The translations under genes were made by a program, and so were the position numbers. The notes beneath the pieces were generated by a model, which worked only from the letters and a program-made list of their open reading frames with translations, made no database searches and was not told the DNA's origin. Below are positions 1 through 7,085 of a DNA stretch of 64,000 bases, piece by piece. The DNA lies in assembly GCA_963717595.1 (NCBI GenBank), contig CAVQWH010000002.1, positions 52,612 to 116,611 on the forward strand, given 5' to 3'. Within the stretch, counting starts at the first letter, position 1. Each line of letters opens with the position of its first letter. The stretch comes from CAVQWH01 sp963717595 (GTDB taxonomy: Bacteria; Patescibacteriota; Saccharimonadia; Saccharimonadales; Saccharimonadaceae).

Positions 1-438
1 TCTGTCGGCTGGCTACGGGTGGGTGACCTGCCCCTCGAACTGGGTGTGTTTTCGACCGGTCATGCCTGGAGTGACCTCCGGTTTCGTCGTGTTTTGGCTG
101 GCACTATTGCCTGGCCTTTGTGCCTCCCGCCGTTACCTGCACTAAAAAACATGCAGGTGCGTGGCAGAAGCTTTTAGGGAAGTTTCTAAAACAGCCGGTG
201 CCAGAAGGGCGCCCCTTGGAAGAGGGGACACTGGCTTGGTGGTAGGACACAGCCCCACTTTACCTAGGAGCTAAACTTCTAGCTCACCCTTCGGCACTCT
301 TGGCCTGGAGTATCCACACTTGTGCTCGTCCTGCGAACCGCGCACAGCGGCTTACTTCTTTGACGCGGTTACACAGAAGCGTGGGTCTCCTCCTCACCTT
401 TGCTTGTCGCTGGCCAACCCAGTCAGCGTCATGCATTG
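1..438 (-). ncRNA. rnpB: RNase P RNA, 3' end cut by window start
   Basis: This is a GC-rich, hairpin-dense non-coding stretch unlike its AT-rich surroundings. Read on the minus strand, it matches bacterial RNase P RNA blocks in the expected order: a GAGGA...GACCC...GCTTC segment near 385-405 (P4 5' side), CAAAGAAGTAAGCCGC (compare ACAGAAAGCAAACCGCC), AAGGGTGA followed by GGTAAAGTGGGG, then GGTAACGGCGGGAGGC-ACAAAGGCCAGG. It ends with ACAGA exactly at base 1, where P4 3' begins. Perfect stems include 135-141 with 152-158. The RNA cleaves pre-tRNA 5' leaders. The last ~15-40 nt lie outside the window, and the 5' end is approximate. Identification is by eye and the P4 sequence is divergent. No coding frame covers the region. 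Confidence 0.68.
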
Positions 439-440
439 GT

Positions 441-487
441 AAGCTTGTATGAAACTTTTAACAGTCTGACGTGTAACGTACAAGCTT
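441..487. repeat. Inverted repeat upstream of rnpB
   Basis: Nine-base arms AAGCTTGTA (441-449) and TACAAGCTT (479-487) are perfect inverted copies separated by 29 nt. They lie where the promoter of the minus-strand RNase P RNA should be; a loose -35 TTGTAC can be read on the minus strand inside the right arm. This could be an operator or a chance palindrome. There is no T-tract, so it is not a terminator. The rest of 488-620 shows nothing further. Confidence 0.4.
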
Positions 488-624
488 GAGCAGGCTTTAA
501 ATAGCTATCGCCATTTGCCAAAAGCTCAAAACCATGTATAGCCTATTAAACTCCTTTATTTCCTTAATGTCAACTACAAAATCTTTGAGTTTTGCACAGG
601 CAAAGCTTATGCTAATATCTAAGC

Positions 625-1038
625 ATGGGTTTTATTAATTTTTATTCCTTAAAAAACAAGCCTTCAGTCAAGGGGTTTACCATAGTTGAGCTGATGGTAG
701 TTATAGTAATAATTGCTCTTTTGACCACCATTGTAGCCATTAACTACAGTGCCTATTTGCACGATGCTTCCGAGACCCAAGTAAAGACAGACCTAACATC
801 TGCTGCATCCAAACTTAAAACCGCTGCGGTAGATGGGGGAGTGTACCCAAATGACGGCACCAAGGCCGACTTAACAGCGGCTGGATTTGAGGGCAGCAGC
901 GAAGTAACGATAACACCTATAGCTGTTACCAATCCTGATACCAGCTTTTGCCTAGAAGGCACTTCCAATAAATATAGCGACATTACTCTTTACATGACCG
1001 ACACGGCTTCAGAGCCCAGCACCACTAGTTGCCCTTGA
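625..1038 (+). CDS. Type IV prepilin-like protein
   Basis: The 137-aa protein has a class III (prepilin) signal: a basic leader of 17 residues ending in Gly17, then the hydrophobic helix FTIVELMVVIVIIALLTTIV with Glu at mature position 5. It would be cleaved by a PilD-type peptidase and assembled in the membrane as a pilin or minor pilin. Two cysteines in the C-terminal quarter could close a D-loop disulfide. No other pilus gene lies nearby. The start is supported by TAATAT at 613-618, six bases before ATG, with no Shine-Dalgarno, suggesting a leaderless mRNA. The C-terminal domain is too variable to say major pilin or pseudopilin. Confidence 0.88.
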   Translation: MGFINFYSLKNKPSVKGFTIVELMVVIVIIALLTTIVAINYSAYLHDASETQVKTDLTSAASKLKTAAVDGGVYPNDGTKADLTAAGFEGSSEVTITPIAVTNPDTSFCLEGTSNKYSDITLYMTDTASEPSTTSCP

Positions 1039-1057
1039 AAATGCCGCTGGGCTTAAG

Positions 1058-1063
1058 TATAAT
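1058..1063 (+). promoter_or_regulatory. -10 box of tRNA-Gly
   Basis: TATAAT lies 14 nt before the first base of the tRNA. No clear -35 was found. Confidence 0.5.
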
Positions 1064-1077
1064 CTGACTCTAGTTAT

Positions 1078-1154
1078 GCGGGTGTAGCTCAGTTGTTTAG
1101 AGTGCATCCTTGCCAAGGATGAGGCCAGGGGTTAGAGTCCCCTCACCCGCACCA
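1078..1154 (+). tRNA. tRNA-Gly(GCC), CCA encoded
   Basis: A full cloverleaf is present: acceptor GCGGGTG/CACCCGC, anticodon loop TTGCCAA (GCC, Gly), discriminator A and encoded CCA at 1152-1154. The D-loop reads AGTTGTTTA and the T-loop TTAGAGT. The near-universal G19-C56 tertiary pair is therefore replaced by U19-A56, a change that keeps pairing but is very rare. A terminator follows, and the last 15 nt are repeated at 1325-1339. Confidence 0.93.
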
Positions 1155-1339
1155 CGAAAAGAGTCTTGCCCTGTAGGGTAGGGCTTTTTTCGTGAGGTAA
1201 GAGAAACTAAACTGCTTTAGTTTCGTGGGACTCTAACGGGCGGAGCGTTGTCGAGCCATTCAGCGAGACCGCGAGCCGGGTCCGCGAGCAAAAACCAAAG
1301 GTTTTTGACTTGTGGATAGAAGGACCCTCACCCGCACCA
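1139..1339 (+). repeat. tRNA-Gly 3'-end direct repeat bounding a ~185-bp unit
   Basis: The tRNA 3' end CCCTCACCCGCACCA recurs exactly at 1325-1339, 185 bp downstream. The bases before it (TAGA then ACCC) partly match the T-arm. The unit between holds the terminator, a hairpin GAAACTAAA/TTTAGTTTC (1203-1224), a GGCGGAGCG motif and the small hairpin AAAAACC/GGTTTTT. It has no ORF of note. The layout resembles att sites of an integrated element or serial tRNA-end duplication; compare 57287-57711. Confidence 0.7.
1168..1190 (+). terminator. Rho-independent terminator after tRNA-Gly
   Basis: Stem GCCCT/AGGGC with loop GTAGGGT is followed by six T (1185-1190), 14 nt after the encoded CCA. Confidence 0.75.
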
Positions 1340-1402
1340 AATCTGTAGAGCAGATGAGCTGCTTTATACTCTAAAGGGCTCTTTTTTGTTAATATTAAGT
1401 TT

Positions 1403-2008
1403 ATGGAACTAACTCTATCGAAAGTGGCACAAAACCCTAACAGTGCTAGGTATTCTGCTAGTTTAGATAATGGTGAACAGGTTGTACTGCGACCACTTGA
1501 AGTTAAAGATGTTGCCAAGTTAGCAAGCTTCTTAAGTCGGCTTTCTAAGGAGACTAGAAGGTTAAGTACGTTTGATGGTTATGATATAAATACAGCTCAA
1601 ACTTTATGTGATGCTATTAGTAAGTACGACAAGCTACGATTTGTCGTCGAGACAGAGAAACTAGACCGTATTATTGGGTTAATAGAATTTAGCTTTGGGT
1701 TACCCGATAGTGATATAGCACGCTTTCATAAAGCGGGCTGTGAGCTTAATACAGCAACGGATTGCCGTTTTGGTCCTACGTTAGCTGATGATTATCAAAG
1801 TAAGGGTCTAGGGAGTGAATTAATGCCTTTTGTGATTGATGTAGTAAAAAGATTTGATAAAAAACGAATTATTCTATGGGGTGGGGTCTTAAAAGATAAC
1901 AAGAGAGCTATTAGATTTTATAAGAAGTTTGGATTTAAAAAAGTTGGTGAGTTTGCGACTGATGGTCTTAGTAAAATAGATATGATTTTAAATTTAGAAG
2001 ATATTTAA
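1403..2008 (+). CDS. GNAT family N-acetyltransferase
   Basis: The 201-aa protein has a GNAT fold. The acetyl-CoA loop is in the segment LADDYQSKGLGSELM (about residues 131-145), followed by a typical 'NKRAIRFYKKFGFKKVGE' beta-alpha motif near the C-terminus. It would transfer an acetyl group from acetyl-CoA to an unknown amine. The length is somewhat above the 150-180 aa norm because of an N-terminal extension. The gene stands alone before a phosphotransferase. TAATAT at 1390-1395 sits seven bases from ATG, indicating leaderless translation. The substrate cannot be deduced. Confidence 0.8.
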   Translation: MELTLSKVAQNPNSARYSASLDNGEQVVLRPLEVKDVAKLASFLSRLSKETRRLSTFDGYDINTAQTLCDAISKYDKLRFVVETEKLDRIIGLIEFSFGLPDSDIARFHKAGCELNTATDCRFGPTLADDYQSKGLGSELMPFVIDVVKRFDKKRIILWGGVLKDNKRAIRFYKKFGFKKVGEFATDGLSKIDMILNLEDI

Positions 2009-2034
2009 ATATGTGTGTTTGTTATAGTTAAGCT

Positions 2035-2967
2035 ATGGCTGTTAAAACTTCTTTATCGAGTAAAGAATTAGCTAGTATATTGGCTAGTTATAAACTTGGA
2101 GAATACAGGACTCATCAGGGTTTCGAAAAAGGTTCAGATCAAACTAATATACTACTGGAAGCTACGACTGGTAAGTACTCATTTCGTTACTATGAGAAGC
2201 GCTCAGAAGAGTATGTACTTTTTGAGATTGACGTTCTCAAATATTTGGCCGAGCGTTTTTACTTATCTCCAGTTCCGATACCAAATAAACAAGGAAAGTT
2301 TATAGGATGGTTTAACAATAAGCCTTTTGTTATTTTTAGCTTCATGCAAGGTGTTCATAGTGATGAAGCCCATAACTACAGGAAGGTAGCCAAAGAGATT
2401 GGGAGACTACACAAGATAACTATTGGATATCAGCCAAGTTATTCTAGCGCACGAGAAGGGTATGAGCCTAGATCTATTATTCATAATGCTATAGCTAATG
2501 CCAGCAAGATTAATAATAAGGTAGAAGCTAAGCATCGCTTGGGTTGGCTGCAAGAGAAGCTAAATAGCCTAGATCTACCTTCAAACCTCCCTCAGGGGGT
2601 GGTGCACGGTGACACTAACCCTTCTAACTTTCTTTACCATAATAAAGAAGTTTCTGCTGTATTAGATTTTGATCAAGCCAGCTACGCCTACTTAATTTAT
2701 GATTTAGCGAACTTAATTTACTGGTGGAGCTGGCCGGATAAAGGCGAGCTGGATATTAATAAGACTAGAGATTTAGTTAGCAGTTATGAAGAGGCTAGGG
2801 CTTTGCGCAATTGTGAAAAAGAGCACCTATTTGATATGTTAATAACGTGTATTTGTGTTGACGTAGGTTGGTTCATTCATGAGGATGGCTTCAGAAATAG
2901 CCAAAGAAAAATTCAAGCACTTGAGTCGATTGGTAGAAAAAAATTCTACGATAAGGTATTTGTGTAA
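2035..2967 (+). CDS. APH/ChoK-type phosphotransferase
   Basis: The 310-aa protein has the aminoglycoside phosphotransferase / homoserine kinase II fold. The catalytic motif HGDTNPSN (about residues 190-197) matches HxDxxxxN, followed by the metal-binding VLDFDQAS. It should phosphorylate a small hydroxyl compound with ATP. The substrate could be homoserine, choline, a sugar or a drug and is not evident. TATAGT at 2023-2028 is six bases from ATG, so the mRNA is probably leaderless. The lone-gene setting gives no pathway clue. Its 3' end abuts a minus-strand gene remnant. Confidence 0.8.
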   Translation: MAVKTSLSSKELASILASYKLGEYRTHQGFEKGSDQTNILLEATTGKYSFRYYEKRSEEYVLFEIDVLKYLAERFYLSPVPIPNKQGKFIGWFNNKPFVIFSFMQGVHSDEAHNYRKVAKEIGRLHKITIGYQPSYSSAREGYEPRSIIHNAIANASKINNKVEAKHRLGWLQEKLNSLDLPSNLPQGVVHGDTNPSNFLYHNKEVSAVLDFDQASYAYLIYDLANLIYWWSWPDKGELDINKTRDLVSSYEEARALRNCEKEHLFDMLITCICVDVGWFIHEDGFRNSQRKIQALESIGRKKFYDKVFV

Positions 2968-2977
2968 GCTCTAACTC

Positions 2978-3119
2978 TTACTTACTCATTAAGTATTCTT
3001 GATAAGGCGTAGCTAAAACCTCTCTCCAACGAACTATCTCATCACTAATATCATTAAAATTTTTGTAGTTGCTGCACCACATCTGTTAAGTCAAAGGCGC
3101 AATTTACATCCCAGTAGGG
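2978..3119 (-). pseudogene. C-terminal gene remnant, copy 1
   Basis: The minus strand encodes the tail of a protein: PYWDVNCAFDLTDVVQQLQKF, then after a frame break NDISDEIVRWREVLATPYQ and a short tail to a TAA at 2978-2980. There is no start or upstream domain. A second copy of the same tail occurs at 3867-3971. Both follow a plus-strand gene stop within 16 nt. The parent family was not recognised. The region between this remnant and ATG 3141 holds that gene's promoter. Confidence 0.6.
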
Positions 3120-3140
3120 TATTTTTGTTATGATGATGCT

Positions 3141-3851
3141 ATGAAGTCAAGACTATTTATAACTCGCAACGGTAAAAGCTACAAGGTGGCAAGCTTTGAT
3201 TACAACAAAGAAGATGCGAGCATTTATCTTTTTGTTCCCAATAGAAAAAATACACCCGGCAAACGTGGGATCACTGAAATGTCGTCACAACCGGGATCTC
3301 GGTTTAGAGTTGATATAACAAAATTCGAAGAAGACGTAAACTACGATCACTTCTCCGTACATGGTTCAGGCATAGAGCACAGTCGAGTTAAAGAAGGTGA
3401 AGCAATCGACAGGTCTCAGTGGAGACCGCTGAAGGGCTTAAAGAAATCAAGACATTTGTGGACTCTCGTTTTGCCAGATGTAACAGGCTTCGAAGAAGAT
3501 CCCGCAACAAGAGCTCGAGACCTGAAGGTTGAATACCCGGCCAATATGACAGGGTGTGTGATTGACGTGTTTGCTGTCCCACGTAAAAACATAAACTTTA
3601 ATGTCGAATACGTAGAAAGTAACGAGAGACCCACAATTCATACGTTTGGTCATGCAATGTGGAATCTCGGGGAATACAAAATCTTGGTCTATAGCCGTAG
3701 CTCCGATAAACATGAAGGGTCACCTGAAAGAACCTTAAAGATATCGCTTCCTGAGGACTTTGTTCCACTCGTAACGACTATCACACCAGATTATGTTGAA
3801 GGTGTAGTAGCGAAGTTAGTGTATTCAGAGAACCTAAACCACCACCAGTAG
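3141..3851 (+). CDS. Hypothetical protein
   Basis: The 236-aa protein belongs to no family I recognise. It is predicted soluble, with no signal peptide or membrane segment, is rich in charged residues and looks mixed alpha/beta. The start is supported by TATGAT at 3129-3134, six bases before ATG, as in neighbouring leaderless genes. It lies between two copies of the same gene-tail remnant (2978-3119 and 3867-3971), which suggests that this locus has exchanged genes by recombination. Confidence 0.65.
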   Translation: MKSRLFITRNGKSYKVASFDYNKEDASIYLFVPNRKNTPGKRGITEMSSQPGSRFRVDITKFEEDVNYDHFSVHGSGIEHSRVKEGEAIDRSQWRPLKGLKKSRHLWTLVLPDVTGFEEDPATRARDLKVEYPANMTGCVIDVFAVPRKNINFNVEYVESNERPTIHTFGHAMWNLGEYKILVYSRSSDKHEGSPERTLKISLPEDFVPLVTTITPDYVEGVVAKLVYSENLNHHQ

Positions 3852-3866
3852 TGTAACTCCCTCTTC

Positions 3867-3971
3867 TTACTTACTAAGTAAATACTCTTGATAAGGAACA
3901 GCTAAAATATCTCTCCAACGAGCTATCTCATCACTAATTTCGTGTAAAGATTTTTGGAGCTGCTGCACCAT
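3867..3971 (-). pseudogene. C-terminal gene remnant, copy 2
   Basis: The minus strand encodes an open 34-residue stretch MVQQLQKSLHEISDEIARWR... ending LLSK-TAA. It is clearly homologous to the tail at 2978-3119 (DISDEI-RWR--LA-PYQEYL). Only the C-terminal part survives. It could be a tiny intact ORF, but homology to the other remnant makes a relic more likely. Confidence 0.55.
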
Positions 3972-4000
3972 AACTAATTTATTTTGATACAATCTTAAAT

Positions 4001-4396
4001 ATGAAAGAGAAATCTGCAGCTGAACAAATAGATGACATTATCAAAATGACTGATGATTGGCGTGGTAAAGTATTGGCGAAACTTCGCAGTATCGTAAAAG
4101 CGGCTGATCCAAGTATCATTGAAAATGTAAAATACAAGAAGCCTTCAAAACCCGAAGGTGTCCCGTTCTGGTCGCACGATGGGGACATATGCTTCGTAGA
4201 CATACTCAAGAATGCTGTCAGATTGACATTATCCAGAGGTGCTCAGATGAAGTCAAACAAACTCTTCAACACCCGTCTAAACAGTAAAGTAGTTCGAGCT
4301 ATTGATTTTTTTGAAGGCGACACTATTGATGAAGTGAATGTTAAAGCGCTTGTCGCTGAAGCTGTAAAGCTAAATATTGACAAAACAAATCGCTAG
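4001..4396 (+). CDS. DUF1801 / YdhG-like protein
   Basis: The 131-aa protein resembles the DUF1801 (YdhG/YdeI) family. It has an N-terminal helix pair, then PSIIENVKYKKPSKPEGVPFW and VRLTLSRGAQMK, the usual 'K-W-P-F' type core. The family is structurally simple, has no firm enzymatic role and often occurs as a lone cytosolic protein. TACAAT at 3988-3993 lies seven bases from ATG. It sits just after the second gene-tail remnant. Confidence 0.75.
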   Translation: MKEKSAAEQIDDIIKMTDDWRGKVLAKLRSIVKAADPSIIENVKYKKPSKPEGVPFWSHDGDICFVDILKNAVRLTLSRGAQMKSNKLFNTRLNSKVVRAIDFFEGDTIDEVNVKALVAEAVKLNIDKTNR

Positions 4397-4481
4397 ACAA
4401 GTTAAATAAAAAAGCAGCTTTACAAGATTTTCAATTGCCGATATTTGAAACGTGTCAACTATCCTGCACTGAAAGAAATTA

Positions 4482-5054
4482 TCACATTGTTACATTTACA
4501 AGCGAAAAACGATAGAGCGCGCGATATTGCGACCAAGTGCCCGAACAGGTTTGGAGGACTAGCTGCGGCTTGCCGTTACTAGAGAATATATCTGTGTTAT
4601 CAGGCTCTACCACCACAGATGAAACATATTTATAGTGAAAAATTTGTTTGTTTTTTGTATGTAAATATACATCGGCATGTTGTGTTAGGTCAGGCAGTGC
4701 GCCGAAAAGCCCCCAACGCGCATGGCCGTATATGAGCGTTGTGCCTGAAGCATTGTTTGGCAATACGGAATAGTTGGCATAATATGCAGCTTTGTCGCTG
4801 ATAGTCCACTGTTTTGTTCTAGGGTTAAATGAGCCAGTTTTAACGCGAATATCAAGGCTAAGGCTTGGAATGACAATTCGCTCTGGCACGCCGGAAATTA
4901 CTTTTTTAACAGCTTTTTTAGGCGCCGGGGCGTGTTTAATATGCGCGGTAACGGGCGCAGATGCAAATGGAGCCAGAATAAATAGCAACATGAGCGCTGC
5001 AGTGAGGTTTACTGCAGCTATAGAAACATGATAGCGGTTTAGCCGCAGCTTCAT
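4482..5054 (-). CDS. Sortase
   Basis: From ATG 5054 the protein has 190 aa: a short basic N-terminus, one membrane anchor (about residues 10-32), a Pro/Lys-rich linker and a sortase domain. The catalytic trio is visible: His in IYGHARWG, Cys in LVLQTCSG and Arg in SQYR. It is a transpeptidase cutting sorting signals of exported proteins and attaching them to the envelope. An upstream in-frame ATG at 5090 would overlap the substrate gene; I prefer 5054, four bases after that gene's stop, as translationally coupled. The neighbouring gene encodes a LANTS-tailed surface protein, the likely substrate. Confidence 0.87.
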   Translation of the reverse strand: MKLRLNRYHVSIAAVNLTAALMLLFILAPFASAPVTAHIKHAPAPKKAVKKVISGVPERIVIPSLSLDIRVKTGSFNPRTKQWTISDKAAYYANYSVLPNNASGTTLIYGHARWGLFGALPDLTQHADVYLHTKNKQIFHYKYVSSVVVEPDNTDIFSSNGKPQLVLQTCSGTWSQYRALYRFSLVNVTM

Positions 5055-5058
5055 AACT

Positions 5059-5580
5059 TTACTGCTTAGCGTGTTTTGCTCTACGAGCAAGAATGAAAGT
5101 AGCGATTGCAGCGGTTACAATGATGCTGATAACTGCTGGCAATGGGCTGTCTGCACTGGTGTTTGCAAGAACAGTTGGCTTTTTAGGCGCTGGCGTTGTG
5201 GTTTGGGCTGGAGTTGGAGTAGTTTTCTTTGATTCAGAAACTACAGTAGCCTTAGTGGTTGCAGTTACAAAGCACTCTTCGTGATCTGGTGAAGTAACGG
5301 TGAAAGTGATGCCATTATTAGTAAGAGTGCCAATAAGACCATTCTGCACATTTGGATCGTCTTGCAGGTTAACCTGGAGATTGACGTCATAAACAGTTGC
5401 GCTGTATCCTTCTTCTTGGTAGTTTAGTTCGCAAGTGTAGAGGGTTGTCGATGTGCAAATACCGCTACTATCTGGCCCGGTGTAGCCTTTAGGACAGGTG
5501 CTCGCTGCTGCCGCAGGGCTTACGGTTGCAAAGGTTGCTACGAATAGCATAGCTGCAAATAATTGTTTTAGTTTACTCAT
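5059..5580 (-). CDS. Sortase-anchored surface protein
   Basis: From ATG 5580 (preceded by a GGGAG Shine-Dalgarno) the protein has 173 aa: a signal peptide ending near AAAAS (about residue 26), a secreted domain with four cysteines, a Thr/Pro-rich stalk, and a cell-wall sorting signal. The signal is LANTS, a hydrophobic helix and a basic tail RRAKHAK. LANTS resembles the LAxTG signals of class E sortases but has Ser in the last place. It would be exported, cut after Thr and linked to the envelope by the sortase encoded immediately downstream. The ligand of the external domain is unknown. Confidence 0.82.
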   Translation of the reverse strand: MSKLKQLFAAMLFVATFATVSPAAAASTCPKGYTGPDSSGICTSTTLYTCELNYQEEGYSATVYDVNLQVNLQDDPNVQNGLIGTLTNNGITFTVTSPDHEECFVTATTKATVVSESKKTTPTPAQTTTPAPKKPTVLANTSADSPLPAVISIIVTAAIATFILARRAKHAKQ

Positions 5581-5896
5581 GTAATCTCCCGATAACGGCC
5601 CTCTAGCCAGGCGCAAATTTATATCTGAATAAATATTATATTGAAAAACCACTTTTGTCAATGTGTCAACTTTGGGTTATGCTAGTGCTTATCCGCTTCA
5701 TTATTGTCATACCTGTTATTTCATGCTTAAATATCGATAATGTGGTCGTCCCACTGCAACCATGCGCTGCTCATTCGGCGAACAACATGGACGGACACCA
5801 AGGTCACTAAAGATGAATGAGTAGGCTTGCGTCTTTTAAGGATATAGTCGAACCTTTGCGGCGACAGGCTCTCATCAAATAACAAAGGGACTACTT
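5581..5896. other. Divergent intergenic region with leader of the 5897 gene
   Basis: There is no gene in this 316-bp stretch. The left part must hold the minus-strand promoter of the surface-protein operon. On the plus strand TTGTCA (5704-5709), a 17-nt spacer and TTAAAT (5727-5732) form a plausible promoter, which would give a ~155-nt 5' leader to the gene at 5897. The leader is GC-richer and contains short stems, such as AAGG/CCTT around 5840-5860. No known riboswitch was recognised. Confidence 0.4.
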
Positions 5897-6085
5897 ATGG
5901 TAAAGCAAAGCAAAAGTCTCCAGGACTACGAAAAAGAGTATGGCTACAGCCACGAGAATAGCCTGAAACACTGGCGCTCGTGGGGTTCGTGGTTCAGCTG
6001 GGGCAGCCCAGTTGGTCTGGGTCTGTTCTTTATCTCCGTTGCGTTTACGCTCTGGATTTTAAGCCAGGCCTTCGGCTGGAGTTAA
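5897..6085 (+). CDS. Small Trp-rich single-pass membrane protein
   Basis: The 62-aa protein has a soluble N-terminal half ending in a Trp/Gly/Ser-rich patch (WRSWGSWFSWG) and one C-terminal transmembrane helix (about residues 39-60). Its function is unknown. It is one of several GC-richer small genes in the window with a long leader and its own terminator. AAAGGGA lies 9 nt upstream as a weak Shine-Dalgarno. The short, biased composition leaves some doubt, but the perfect terminator right after it supports a real transcript. Confidence 0.62.
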   Translation: MVKQSKSLQDYEKEYGYSHENSLKHWRSWGSWFSWGSPVGLGLFFISVAFTLWILSQAFGWS

Positions 6086-6100
6086 CCCTTCCTGCCACTA

Positions 6101-6134
6101 AACAGCACCGTCACTTTAAGCGGTGCTGTTTATG
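6101..6134 (+). terminator. Terminator of the 5897 gene
   Basis: Perfect 10-bp stem AACAGCACCG/CGGTGCTGTT with a 10-nt loop lies 16 nt after the stop. The T-tract is short. Confidence 0.7.
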
Positions 6135-6163
6135 ACATCCACTTACTGCAGCTGTAAGTACCA

Positions 6164-6192
6164 TTGCAAATTTGTCAAACTAGTGCTAAAAT
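6164..6192 (+). promoter_or_regulatory. Promoter of the 6227 gene
   Basis: TTGCAA (6164-6169), a 17-nt spacer and TAAAAT (6187-6192) give a leader of about 28 nt carrying GAGG before ATG 6227. Confidence 0.55.
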
Positions 6193-6226
6193 ATGTAGCA
6201 GTTTTAACTTTAATTGAGGATTTTTT

Positions 6227-7048
6227 ATGGCTAATGCTGAAGCATATGAACCGCAGTTTACAGTCGACACGATGATGTCGGTGCTTAATGATCGCTTGGT
6301 AGCTGCTAGGCTGGTTGAGGAGCTGGCTATAAATGACAATAAGACCTTACGGGTATACGAAGAGTCTGATGGTAGTAGGTTTGTTCGGCGTGATTTTACG
6401 GATGAGGGTGTTGATTATGTAGAGAATGCAGGGTTTGATTTCCAAGAGTCTTTGCAAGCTATGATTGATTTGTACTCAGCAGTTGGTATAGAAGTAGTTC
6501 CTTCTTTTGTGTTTAAGCGAGAAGGTGAGACGAATCCAGCTCTAACGGTTATCAGTGAATATATACCTGATCTCGTAGATATCAAAGACCTTCCGACAAA
6601 AGAGAAGGTCAAACTAATTCAAGCCCTTGGCAAACTGCTTGATCCTGACGCTGGTTTTTGGCCAACTATGGAAGGCATACAGGCTGATACGTTTAGGGGT
6701 GTAAAACAAGAGGATGGAACTTATCGCGTCCTAGCAATAGATGTGGATCCATTAGTTAAGCACGCTTCGATGTTTACCCGGAATGAGTTCGTAGGTGATT
6801 ATATTAAAAGGTTATCAGACCTACTGTGGGATGATTGGTGCGAGGAAGAAGAACGCGCTGAAGTAGCAGGGGCTTTACAAAGATCGTTAGCCGATTGTTT
6901 GGCGGAAGAAGAGTATGCGGGAATGCACAGTTATACCAATAGGGCGTTTATGAATCTCCAGCTTATGAGTAATGGTGTAGATCCCCGCGGTACAAACTCA
7001 GACATGTTAGCGGACTATTACCCTTATACTGAACCAAAGGTATCTTAA
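6227..7048 (+). CDS. Hypothetical protein, weakly kinase-like
   Basis: The 273-aa protein is acidic and soluble. The order of features loosely recalls APH-type kinases: an N-terminal strand region with DGSRFVRRDF, the hinge-like 'VISEYIPDLVDI' and a 'VLAIDVDPLV' segment similar to a metal-binding D-x-D motif. The catalytic HxDxxxxN motif is missing, so if related it is probably inactive. Its relationship is therefore uncertain. It has its own promoter (6164-6192) and a GAGG Shine-Dalgarno, unlike the leaderless gene that follows. Confidence 0.6.
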   Translation: MANAEAYEPQFTVDTMMSVLNDRLVAARLVEELAINDNKTLRVYEESDGSRFVRRDFTDEGVDYVENAGFDFQESLQAMIDLYSAVGIEVVPSFVFKREGETNPALTVISEYIPDLVDIKDLPTKEKVKLIQALGKLLDPDAGFWPTMEGIQADTFRGVKQEDGTYRVLAIDVDPLVKHASMFTRNEFVGDYIKRLSDLLWDDWCEEEERAEVAGALQRSLADCLAEEEYAGMHSYTNRAFMNLQLMSNGVDPRGTNSDMLADYYPYTEPKVS

Positions 7049-7085
7049 CCTACAGCAATAGGGGTAATTTTGTTATACTCATGCT

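Noticed and set aside
1..438. tmRNA, 23S rRNA or SRP RNA as the identity of the 5' structured region
   Set aside because: No tmRNA tRNA-like ends or tag frame, no conserved rRNA blocks and no SRP core loop; RNase P block order fits better.
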